The notes beneath the pieces are model-generated. The model saw nothing but the letters and a program-made list of their open reading frames with translations. It searched no databases and was not told the DNA's origin. Positions 1 to 7,491 of a DNA stretch of 64,000 nt are shown here, in pieces. Numbering within the stretch: the stretch's first letter is position 1; each line of letters begins with the position of its first letter. The stretch comes from NaphS2 sp964588535 (GTDB lineage: Bacteria > Desulfobacterota > DSM-4660 > Desulfatiglandales > Desulfatiglandaceae), in the NCBI GenBank assembly GCA_964588535.1, contig CAZPQA010000003.1:1-64000 (forward strand), given 5' to 3'. A program made the position numbers and the translations under genes.

Positions 1-1265
1 ACAGCCACACAGTAAAAAACCATTCTTTTCCGGTAGTCTTTCATCCGGGTGGACCCTATCACCAGTAAAGCCCATAAAAGGGCCCCCAGAGAACCGGCCA
101 GCCATTTCCCCCCTTCGTCCGGTTCATAAATACTGATCGCCTCGTAAGCGCCCCAGTTCATTTGCACTAGGCCGGAGAACAGAAGAAACAGACCCCCCAA
201 ACCGCACAGGATGGCCAGCACCCAGGCGGCAACCGAAAAAGCCTTTCTTTTTCCGGCTTCAAAGTATGCGGCAAGACCGACGGCAAAAATAATGGCAAGG
301 GGGGGAAAGCACGGCAGGATATACGGGATAAGCTTGCCGCTGCAGACGGAGAAGAAAAGGAAAGGGAAAAGGAACCAGCAAATGGCAAACCGTATGAGCG
401 GTTTTTTCATTTCGAATTTGAGAACCGTGGGAATGGCAGCTGCGCTCTGGGCCACCCATGGCAGCGCACCACCCACCAGAATGGGCAAAAAATACCAGAG
501 AGGCTTCGGATGCTGTCCACGGACCGGCTCCAAAAATCTTGCCACATGCTCCGTCCAGAAAAAATAATTCCAGAAATCCCCTTCACGAAAATGAATCATC
601 AGGGACCAGGGCAAAACGATCACAAAAGCCGTCAACATGGGAATCCATGGTATCCTGAGTAGATCTTTGAAACGGCCCTCCCAGAGCAGAAACGGTACGA
701 TCGCCAGCACAGGCACGGCGAAGGCCAGGAATCCCTTCGTGAGAAAAGCCAGCCCGCAGAAAACGCCCATGAGGACGAGAAAAAGCGCCTTCCGCCGCGT
801 ATTTTCCGCCATGTGGGCAAAGAAAAAGCAGACCAGCGCTCCGGTCAGGAGCATGGAAAGCAGGCTGTCCAGAAGATTGATGTGGCCTATGGCCAGCACG
901 AGAGGACAAGCCAAAAAGATGGCCGGGGCCAGGACGGAGGCCGGCCGCCCGGGTGAAAACCTTCGTACCAGCAGGAAAATCATGAGGGCGGAAATAATTA
1001 TGGATAGTGCCGATATAATCCGCAGGGCAAAGGCATTTTCGCCGAACGTGAGAATGGAAACGGCATTCGCCCAATATCCAAAGGGGGGTTTTTCAAAATA
1101 TTTCAATCCGTTCAGGCGAGGAACAACCCAGTCTCCCGAAGTCAGCATTTCCCTGGGTATCTCCCCGTACCGGGTTTCGTCCGGAATGGTCAGCGATCGG
1201 AAACCCAGGGGAAGGATATAGACAAATACGAAGAGAACAAAAAGTGCAATGGAAACTTTTTTCAT
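1..1265 (-). CDS. Glycosyltransferase family 39 / ArnT-like membrane protein (partial, runs off left edge)
   Basis: The minus-strand frame starting at ATG 1265 stays open to base 1. It begins MKKVSIALFVLFVF and soon shows the family signature PDETRYGEIPREML, followed by WVVPRLNG and FEKPPFGYW, which match the N-terminal periplasmic loop of the ArnT/PMT (GT39) lipid-linked sugar transferases, including the acidic D-E pair. Many hydrophobic stretches follow, consistent with a polytopic inner-membrane enzyme that moves a sugar from a polyprenyl carrier to lipid A, protein or another acceptor. At least 421 residues are present and the C-terminus is missing. The true acceptor cannot be told. It does not obviously belong to the neighbouring redox operon, from which it diverges. 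Confidence 0.85.
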   Translation of the reverse strand, partial: MKKVSIALFVLFVFVYILPLGFRSLTIPDETRYGEIPREMLTSGDWVVPRLNGLKYFEKPPFGYWANAVSILTFGENAFALRIISALSIIISALMIFLLVRRFSPGRPASVLAPAIFLACPLVLAIGHINLLDSLLSMLLTGALVCFFFAHMAENTRRKALFLVLMGVFCGLAFLTKGFLAFAVPVLAIVPFLLWEGRFKDLLRIPWIPMLTAFVIVLPWSLMIHFREGDFWNYFFWTEHVARFLEPVRGQHPKPLWYFLPILVGGALPWVAQSAAAIPTVLKFEMKKPLIRFAICWFLFPFLFFSVCSGKLIPYILPCFPPLAIIFAVGLAAYFEAGKRKAFSVAAWVLAILCGLGGLFLLFSGLVQMNWGAYEAISIYEPDEGGKWLAGSLGALLWALLVIGSTRMKDYRKRMVFYCVA

Positions 1266-1595
1266 GGGTTGACTCTCTCAGATTTCCCAAAATTAAAAAT
1301 GGCGCTTCCCTGGCACGCAACCCAGCCTTCCCTGCCTGGAGACGTTTCCGGGACAATCGGGGCAGAGCCGATTTGGATTAAGTCTTCGAGAAGTTTTTCG
1401 ACGGGAATAAATTCGATTCCTTTTAGGTGATGGTGATAAGGAGGTGCTTTTTTGAGCAAGCAGTATAGAGAAATCTTCGTTGTGGGTCAAGTACAAAATG
1501 GCCCATATAGGGAGTTAGACCGGGTTTCGGTTCGGGTGCTTTCTTCAGGCTATGAATCTTTCGAACCCATATGGATAATGGAGACCGCAACTCAG
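1266..1595. other. Intergenic region between divergent genes
   Basis: No convincing gene. A short minus-strand frame (1262-1459, TTG start) overlaps the glycosyltransferase start by ATGA and has a His-rich beginning. I recognise no family in it and give it low weight. The right part leads into the shared promoter element at 1596. Confidence 0.4.
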
Positions 1596-1686
1596 TACCA
1601 AAATATAAAACGGTGCATTCCAGACATTTTTGTCTTGACACATCCCATACAATAGCGCATAAATACACATTGATATATTTATTAAA
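1596..1686 (+). promoter_or_regulatory. Promoter/operator element, copy A of a 91-bp repeat
   Basis: This 91-bp stretch aligns without gaps to 5739-5829 (76 of 91 identical by hand count). It contains TTGACA (1635-1640), an 18-bp gap and ATAAAT (1659-1664), a credible sigma-70 promoter. The last 29 bases are identical apart from none in the final 21, covering the AT-rich core TTGATATATTTATTAA just downstream of the -10 box, where an ArsR-family repressor could bind. The second copy lies upstream of the arsR gene at 5896, so the ArsR protein is the natural candidate regulator of both. Promoter assignment is by inspection; operator identity is inference. Confidence 0.65.
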
Positions 1687-1771
1687 TTATCTCTTTGTTT
1701 CTGAGATGTGACTATCGAACATATTTTTTCAGCATTTGAAGCAGAAAGTAAACTTTGGAGGAGAATTTCCA

Positions 1772-3529
1772 ATGCGGAAAACAATAAGAACCATTTTGGC
1801 TGTCCTGGCAGTGGGTATCACGGTTTATGCCTTATGGTTTCAGAATCGTCCTGCCGTATTGAAAACAGCGACCCATGAGGACGTTCGGGCCGAGGCTGAA
1901 AAAGGCGGATATCATCTGATTGACACCGAGAAGCTGTGGGAACAGTACCGAAAAAAACCTAATGACACACTCATCGTAGATACCCGCCAGGAGTGGGAGT
2001 ATCGTACGGGGCACATCAAAGGGGCGGTGAACTTTCCCATGGAGCCCACCTGGCTTTCGCGGTGGAAGAAAAGGGATGCAATGGAAAAATTCCTCGGATC
2101 TGACAAAAACCGTTTCATTGTATTTTACTGAGCGGGGCTGGCATGAGTCCGCAGTGACTCGGCGGCCCGGGTGGCCGTAAAACTTGGCTATACGAATGTT
2201 TACCGTGATCCCCTGGGATTCCCCGCCTGGAAAGCGGAGGGGCACCCCTTTGAAACCGCATCATATCAACCGATCCCGGCTGCTGCGCCGGAAAAGGACT
2301 ATGGTTCCCTGACGGGCTGGGCTATGGTCTGGACCCTTTTGGGCATTTTTCTGGGCGGCATGGCACTTAATCTGACCCCTTGTGTTTACCCCCTGATTCC
2401 CATCACTGTCTCCTACTTTGGCGGCCGCAGTTCCAAGGGGAAGGGAGAGACCTTTGCCCACGGCCTGTGCTATGTGGGCGGGCTGGCCATGACCAATTCC
2501 AGCCTGGGGGTGGTCGCCGCTTTTACCGGTGGGCTCATGGGCGCCCTGCTCCAGAACCCCTTTGTGCTGTCAGCGGTAGCGCTCATTCTGCTGGCATTTG
2601 CCACCAGCATGTTTGGATTCTGGGAGTTGAAACTGCCCCAGGGACTGACTCAGGCGGCTTCCAAATCCTACACCGGCTATTTCGGCAGTGTTTTCATGGG
2701 GATCACCCTGGGGGTGGTGGCAGCGCCCTGCATCGGCCCATTCGTACTGGGGCTGCTCACCTGGGTAGCCGGTATGGGAAACCCCTATCTGGGATTTCTG
2801 GTGTTTTTCACCCTCAGCGTAGGGCTGGGGCTGCCTCTGTTCGTTCTGGCACTGTTCTCCGGAAAGCTGGACAAGCTCCCGCGCAGCGGCGAGTGGATGG
2901 TGTGGGTGCGTAAACTCATGGGGTGGGTACTGGTGGGCATGGCGGCTTACTTCATTCGTCCGGTGCTGTCCCAAACGATCGGTGATGTTGTCCTGGCTGC
3001 CGTGGCCCTGGGGGCAGGTCTGCACCTGGGCTGGATTGACCGTTCACAGGCCAATTTTAAAGCCTTTGGCTGGATGAAAACGATTGCCGGCATTGCGGGA
3101 CTGGTAACGGCAACGGTTCTGGTCGGTTCTCTGATCATGACCGGTCCCGGCGCTTTCTGGCACTCCTATTCGGACCAGTTGCTTAAAGAGGCGGCTGTCC
3201 AAAAGAAGCCGGTCATCATCGATTTTTCCGCTGCCTGGTGTGCCCCCTGCCGTGAGTTGGATGAAATCACCTTCCGCGATCCGGAAATCGTCAAACAGTC
3301 TAAGAAGGATTTCATTCTGGTTAAAGTGGATTTGACGCGCAAGGGCAATCCCGTCTACGAAAGATTGCTGAAGCAGTTCGACATCAGAGGAGTCCCTACG
3401 GTTGTTTTCATCGATCCTGCGGGTAAAGAACGGCGAGATCTGCGCCTGGTGGATTTTCTGCCACCCAGTCTTTTTCTGGTCCGTATGACGGAAATCAGCC
3501 GGCCCGTTACAGACGGCCCATCAAACTGA
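1772..3529 (+). CDS. Selenoprotein: rhodanese-DsbD transmembrane-thioredoxin fusion (two in-frame TGA)
   Basis: Thiol relay across the inner membrane, read through TGA at 2129-2131 and 2144-2146 (codons 120 and 125). Starting at ATG 1772 (GGAGGAG upstream) it has an N-terminal membrane anchor, a rhodanese-like domain (about 50-155), a CcdA/DsbD membrane domain with the paired cysteine motifs NLTPCVYP and AAPCIGP, and a C-terminal thioredoxin domain with WCAPC (C490, C493). The rhodanese active-site loop reads FYUAGLAUVRS; related proteins have cysteine at both places. Without readthrough the rhodanese domain would be cut in half, and the frame continues perfectly into LGYTNVYRDP. Together it suggests electron delivery to periplasmic thiol or sulfur substrates, perhaps in metalloid stress given its neighbours. 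The total length is 585 residues. The selenocysteine assignment is strong but not proven. Confidence 0.85.
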
Positions 3530-3557
3530 AATACAGGGAAGCAGAGACTTACACACC

Positions 3558-4139
3558 ATGCAACAGCATAAAATCAGAAAGAATCAAGAAAAAAAAGAGA
3601 TGCTGACAGCACTCATCAGGGACCGGTCGGAAAACCTTTTCAGTACCGGACAGTTGATGTGTTCCGAGGCGGTTTTGTCTGTTCTGAACCAAAGCCTCAA
3701 CGGCGGTCTGCCGCCGGAAATGGCAATACGCCTGGCATCGGGTCTGTCGGAAGGAATCGGGAGAAGCGGCTGTACCTGCGGTGCGCTTTCGGGAGGCGTC
3801 ATGGCCCTTGGACTTTTCCTGGGCCGAGAGACGCCGGGGCTGCTCAATGGCAAAAGTATCCGGTCGATCTCAAAGGGGCTCCATGACGGCTTTAAGAATC
3901 GTTTTGGCGCGACATGCTGCCGGATCCTGATCCGGAACGTGAAAAGAGGATCAACAGAGCATTTTAATCTTTGCGCAACACACACAGGGTGGGCGGCCTT
4001 CATGGCAGCCCAATTCATCCTGGAAAGAAGGCAGAAACTGATTTCTCAGGCAGACTGGCCGTATCTTAAAAAAACAGACTCGGCCATCCGTGCCAGATGG
4101 AACCGGATATCCGGCACCTTTCTGGGAAGCGGCATATGA
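3558..4139 (+). CDS. C_GCAxxG_C_C family redox/metal protein
   Basis: A 193-residue protein with the cysteine pattern of the C_GCAxxG_C_C family: a Cys in LMCSEAVL, then GCTCGALSGG, TCC and a Cys near the end (NLCATHTG). Members are putative redox or metal-binding proteins of anaerobes, often encoded with thioredoxin or metal-handling genes; no reaction has been firmly assigned. It follows the DsbD fusion by 28 bp on the same strand, so co-transcription is likely. ATG 3558 is the first start; ATG 3600 would remove a very charged leader and is an alternative. Confidence 0.75.
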   Translation: MQQHKIRKNQEKKEMLTALIRDRSENLFSTGQLMCSEAVLSVLNQSLNGGLPPEMAIRLASGLSEGIGRSGCTCGALSGGVMALGLFLGRETPGLLNGKSIRSISKGLHDGFKNRFGATCCRILIRNVKRGSTEHFNLCATHTGWAAFMAAQFILERRQKLISQADWPYLKKTDSAIRARWNRISGTFLGSGI

Positions 4140-4265
4140 TAAGGCTTTGCTCTTTTCGGGGCCGACCATAAAAAACAGGGAGTTGTGGATTGGTTGTTTA
4201 CCGCCGTCCAAATTGGCGGAGAAAGAAAAAAATAGAGGCTGAGGCACAAATAAAGGAGGAACTCA

Positions 4266-4514
4266 ATGGGACCTGGATATTTCTGGTGGGGAGGGATGTG
4301 GATATTTCCCGTCATAATGTTTACAGTTATGATCGTTGTTCTATACCTGATTTTCGTACGGGGTGGTTTCAGACCCCCCTGGCGGGATCACGGAAACTAT
4401 TCCAGTGGGGGAAAAGGGACCGAAACCGCTCTGGACATACTGAAAAAGCGCTATGCAACAGGCGAAATTTCCAAAGAAGAATTTGAACAGATGAAAAAAG
4501 ACATTTCAGGTTGA
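4266..4514 (+). CDS. Small SHOCT-domain membrane protein
   Basis: An 82-residue protein with one N-terminal membrane segment (about 10-32, FPVIMFTVMIVVLYLIF) and a C-terminal SHOCT motif (LDILKKRYATGEISKEEFEQ). SHOCT proteins are short helical oligomerising modules common in metal-resistance and stress operons, with no enzymatic role known. AAAGGAGGAA precedes the ATG. It sits between the CGCAxxGCC protein and the ArsM fusion with the stop only 6 bp from the next start. Confidence 0.8.
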   Translation: MGPGYFWWGGMWIFPVIMFTVMIVVLYLIFVRGGFRPPWRDHGNYSSGGKGTETALDILKKRYATGEISKEEFEQMKKDISG

Positions 4515-4520
4515 GGAGGT

Positions 4521-5630
4521 ATGAAAGTGCAAACGCAACTATCCCAGAAAGACAAAGACAGGATCGAAGCCGGCATCCATGGGAAATACAGGAAAGTCGC
4601 CAATAGCCCTGAAGGGCTTTTCAAGTACCCCACAGGCAGAGCCGGGATGGCGTTTTTAAAATATGACCCCAAACTGATTGAGGCATTGCCCGACACTGTG
4701 ACCAATGCATATTGTGGTGTGGGTAACCCCTTCTCCCTGGGGCCGGTGGACCCGGGCGATGCGGTGCTGGACATCGGTTGCGGCGCCGGCGTGGACACCT
4801 TTCTGGCCGCCATGATGGCCGGACCCACGGGAACAGCAGCAGGTGTTGATCTAACAGTTGAGATGCTGGAACGGGCGAAATCAAATCTTAAGCTGACCGG
4901 TCTGAAAAATGTCACTTTTCAAATAGCCTCCGGTGAGAAACTGCCTTTTGAAGACAGTCGCTTCGAGGTGGTGCTTTCAAACGGCGTACTCAATCTGATC
5001 CTCGATAAAGCCGCCACCCTGAAAGAAATTTTGCGGGTACTGAAACCCGGGGGGCGGCTGATGATCGCCGACCAGATACTCAAGGGCCCCTTGCAGACGG
5101 ACGAAAGAGAGCGTATCGACAAGTGGGCACAGTGAGAGGGCGGTGCCATACCGGGAAAGGATTTCCTGGCCTTACTCCAGAAGACTGGTTTTAAAGACGT
5201 CCAACTGATTGAAGAGACAGGTTTCAACAGCTCTCCGAAAACCCTGGGGACCCTGTTTAAAGCCGTGAAACCTCTCGTGGAGAAAAAGGAGCAGAACATG
5301 GCGCCGATTGACTTGTCCCTTGCCGGCTATCAGACATTCATGGATGGGGTTTATGGTGAAAAAGGTGCATTGGATCGCAAAACCCGCCATCTTATCGCCC
5401 TGGGGGCATCCTTGGCCGGCGGCTGTAACCACTGAGCGCAATACTGCCTTGCAGTTGCAAGGCAGCTTGGCGCTACGGAAGAAGAATTAAGAGAGGTCAT
5501 GGGTCTGGCGATGACCGTTGGAGCGACCAAAATCCGTATCCAGCAGGAAAACGCCCTGGAAGCCATGCAGGAAGGAGACGCTCTGAAAGAAGATGAAACC
5601 GTTGCCCCCGAAAAAGCATGTTCCACCTGA
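4521..5630 (+). CDS. arsM: Selenoprotein: ArsM-like arsenite methyltransferase fused to AhpD-like domain (two in-frame TGA)
   Basis: Reads through TGA at 5133-5135 (codon 205) and 5433-5435 (codon 305), giving 369 residues. Residues 1-260 are an ArsM-type SAM methyltransferase: YCGVGNP near 65-70, the SAM loop VLDIGCGAGVDTF (82-94), and WAQUEGGAIP, where ArsM proteins carry the third arsenic-binding cysteine. Residues 270-369 are a carboxymuconolactone decarboxylase/AhpD-like domain with GGCNHUAQYC, a CxxU version of the family CxxC. Both TGA codons therefore replace functional cysteines. The likely role is arsenite (or other metalloid) methylation with an attached thiol/selenol reductant. 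The final TGA at 5628-5630 is taken as the stop. The gene ends the operon that starts at 1772. Confidence 0.87.
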
Positions 5631-5640
5631 CCGACTTAAA

Positions 5641-5659
5641 GCCGCTCAGGTAGAGCGGC
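5641..5659 (+). terminator. Hairpin after the ArsM-AhpD gene
   Basis: Perfect 7-bp stem GCCGCTC/GAGCGGC with a 5-base loop, 10 bp after the stop. It is followed by AAAATACC rather than a T-run, so it may be a weak terminator or an RNA-stabilising hairpin. Confidence 0.4.
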
Positions 5660-5738
5660 AAAATACCTACTTTAAGGAACCTACTGTTCCCAAGCCTGCG
5701 ATCAACATCTAAACCAACATAGAGCAATGCATTCTCCT

Positions 5739-5829
5739 TACCAAAATTGAAAACAGTGAATTCCAGGCATTTTTGCCTTGACACACGCGGCGAAATAGCA
5801 CATAAGTACACATTGATATATTTATTAAA
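5739..5829 (+). promoter_or_regulatory. Promoter/operator element, copy B of the 91-bp repeat, upstream of arsR
   Basis: TTGACA (5778-5783), 18-bp gap, ATAAGT (5802-5807), followed by the same AT-rich core as at 1666-1686. Its place upstream of the arsR-type gene implies autoregulation, and the match to copy A suggests that the rhodanese-DsbD/ArsM operon belongs to the same regulon. Confidence 0.65.
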
Positions 5830-5895
5830 GCGTCTTTTTCCCGAGACCCTTACCGTCAGTCATATTTTTTTAATCCACAAAGAATGGAGGAATGA

Positions 5896-6231
5896 TTGCC
5901 CCAGTCGAAAGCAATAAGGATGCCAGTTTTGAACGATCATCTCGGCTCCATTGCCATTCTGACCAAGAGCCTCGCCGATGAAAATCGTCTGCGCATCCTG
6001 CTATGTGTAACCGATGGAAAAAAATCGGTCTCCCAGATTGTTGAAGAGCTGAAACTTTCCCAGCCCCTCGTCTCTCACCACCTTAAGGAACTAAAACGCA
6101 CGCTTCTGGTCAATGTCGAGCGGCAGGGGCCCTTTGTTTATTACGAAATAGCGGACAAGAAGATTAACGACATCCTCGGACGTCTGGATGAACTGGTCAC
6201 GGACCTGTTGTCAAAAAGAAAGTCATTTTAA
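5896..6231 (+). CDS. ArsR/SmtB-family transcriptional regulator
   Basis: A 111-residue winged-helix repressor. The helix-turn-helix reads VSQIVEELKLSQPLVSHHLKELK, preceded by LADENRLRILLCV, both typical of ArsR. The TTG start at 5896 has GGAGG at 5886-5890; ATG 5920 is a possible shorter start. The usual ELCVC arsenic-binding motif in the DNA-binding helix is absent; only one Cys (LLCVTDG) is near it, so the inducer cannot be named from sequence. As first gene of the operon and with its promoter element repeated at 1596, it probably controls both selenoprotein operons. Confidence 0.85.
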   Translation: MPQSKAIRMPVLNDHLGSIAILTKSLADENRLRILLCVTDGKKSVSQIVEELKLSQPLVSHHLKELKRTLLVNVERQGPFVYYEIADKKINDILGRLDELVTDLLSKRKSF

Positions 6232-6250
6232 TTTTCGGAGATAATTCAGT

Positions 6251-6721
6251 ATGATTTCTGGTACCTGGTTAAATTCAAAAGTGCAAAAATTGGTTGATGC
6301 CGTGGAACCTGAGGAAGCGGCCTTGGCGTTGGCAGGTGTGCTGAACAGGCTGTTTCCCCTCCTGGAAGAAGAAACCCAGCTGGAACTGGTCTCAAATCTG
6401 ACCGGCACGTCATCCGATGAAAAGGTGACCAGCCTGGTCCATCTTTGAATGGCCACCTGTATGGACGAAGGTGTCGATCCAACGGATATGTGCCAGAGTA
6501 TGATAGATAGCGTGGCTCGATCAAAGCAACTTACATCAGTTGCTGAGCCTGAGATCCTTTCACTGTTTGAGGACTGGCTGGAGGAACTTGACGGTGAAGT
6601 CATCGCTTTTGTTCAGAAAACGGGTTCAAAAAGTCCCTTTGATCTGGCGAAAGGCTGTGGATTGTCCCGATCAGGAGCGGAATTCCTCATAACAAAGCTG
6701 AAAAGAGAGGGGAAACTGTGA
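6251..6721 (+). CDS. Putative selenoprotein of unknown function (one in-frame TGA)
   Basis: Two frames joined by TGA at 6446-6448 (codon 66) give a 156-residue protein: TSLVHLU-MATCMDEG. The TGA is followed at once by ATG, so two abutting genes are formally possible, but no ribosome-binding sequence precedes that ATG, the frame is continuous, and every other gene of this operon except arsR also carries in-frame TGA. The N-terminal part is helical and acidic; the C-terminal 35 residues (DLAKGCGLSRSGAEFLITKL) look like a winged-helix or recognition helix. Cysteines follow at MATC and DMC. I do not recognise the family. It lies 20 bp after arsR. Confidence 0.6.
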
Positions 6722-6809
6722 CACCCGGAATATCCGATTCCTTGGAAACCGGGGTGTGAAATTGTAACCCATAATTATTATATCATATCTATTGTAAAAG
6801 GAGGTCACC

Positions 6810-7127
6810 ATGCTGAAAGTCAGATTTTTTATGAACGAACCCAACGGGAAACCATGAAAACATTTTAAAACCATGATGCCCAGGTTGGGCGAAAATTACG
6901 ATATTGAGATCGAGACCATTAGCAAGCCTCCTGCCGAATACAACACGGATGAATACTTTGAGCTTGACCTGCCGGTCGCTCCCGCCATCATGATCGGCGA
7001 GGAGATCCTGACAGAGGGCTCTGATGTTTCAGATGAAAAAGTTGAGGCGGCCATTTGCAAAAGCCTCGGTCTCCCGGCGCCGGAGCCAAAAAAGAAGGGC
7101 GTGCTCGGCCGGTTGCTGAAAAAGTAA
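6810..7127 (+). CDS. Small thioredoxin-fold-like selenoprotein (one in-frame TGA)
   Basis: Starting at ATG 6810, after AAAGGAGGTCACC, and reading TGA 6855-6857 as Sec (codon 16) gives 105 residues beginning MLKVRFFMNEPNGKPUKHF. The first strand followed by a GxPU-type motif, and the later cis-Pro-like LPVAPAIMIGEEIL, resemble glutaredoxin/thioredoxin-like proteins where Cys sits at this place. A downstream ATG (6873) would delete the active site. A basic tail (KKKGVLGRLLKK) ends the protein. It probably acts as a cytosolic selenol reductant or metalloid-binding protein in the ArsR operon; the substrate is unknown. Confidence 0.72.
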
Positions 7128-7193
7128 TGTTTGCATGGTCACCAATGCAGGGGAAAACAAAAAAATGATTTCAAGAGAAAGGAGGTGATTCAT

Positions 7194-7433
7194 TTGAGCA
7201 ATCTGGAATCCAAGGAAATCGATCTCAGTATTCCGGCCATGATATGAATGACGTGAGAGACGTTAGTCAAACTGGCTTTGGAAAAGTCAGACGGGGTAAA
7301 GGACTTTAAGCTGAAATTGGCGAGTGCCTGGGTCAAATTCGATCCCAGTGAGATCACCGAAGAAACGATTATCAAAAATATTCAAAAAACCACACGTTAT
7401 GACAATGTTTCTGTAAAACAACCTGAAGCCTAG
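7194..7433 (+). CDS. HMA (MerP-like) metal-binding selenoprotein with UxxU motif (two in-frame TGA)
   Basis: Read from TTG 7194, preceded by GGAGGTGATTCA, through TGA 7245-7247 and 7254-7256, the product is 79 residues: residues 14-28 read PAMIUMTUETLVKLA, then GVKDFKLKLASAWVKFDPSEIT. That is the heavy-metal-associated fold (beta-alpha-beta-beta-alpha-beta) with the metal-binding MxCxxC loop converted to U18-x-x-U21. HMA proteins ferry soft metals such as Hg(II) or Cu(I). A diselenol site would bind Hg, As or Cd very tightly. It lacks a signal peptide, so it is probably cytosolic. Last gene of the arsR operon. Confidence 0.8.
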
Positions 7434-7442
7434 CTGCTTTAG

Positions 7443-7484
7443 GGCCTCGGCGCCCTTCATTTGATTGATCGGGGCACCGAGGCC
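7443..7484. terminator. Hairpin between convergent operons
   Basis: GGCCTCGGCGCCC (7443-7455) pairs with GGGCACCGAGGCC (7472-7484) almost perfectly across a 16-base loop. It lies between the stop of the UxxU gene and the end of the converging minus-strand operon, so it may serve both directions; neither side has a strong T-run. Confidence 0.5.
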
Positions 7485-7491
7485 ACCGTCT

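Noticed and set aside
583..1074. Minus-strand frame of 163 residues
   Set aside because: It overlaps the glycosyltransferase in another frame and has no family motif.
5628..5639. Third selenocysteine near the end of ArsM-AhpD
   Set aside because: Reading TGA 5628-5630 would add only two residues before TAA; an ordinary stop is simpler.
1772..7433. Frameshifts or pseudogenes to explain the broken frames
   Set aside because: No frame change is needed; each joined frame is continuous, only TGA interrupts, and codon use is normal on both sides.
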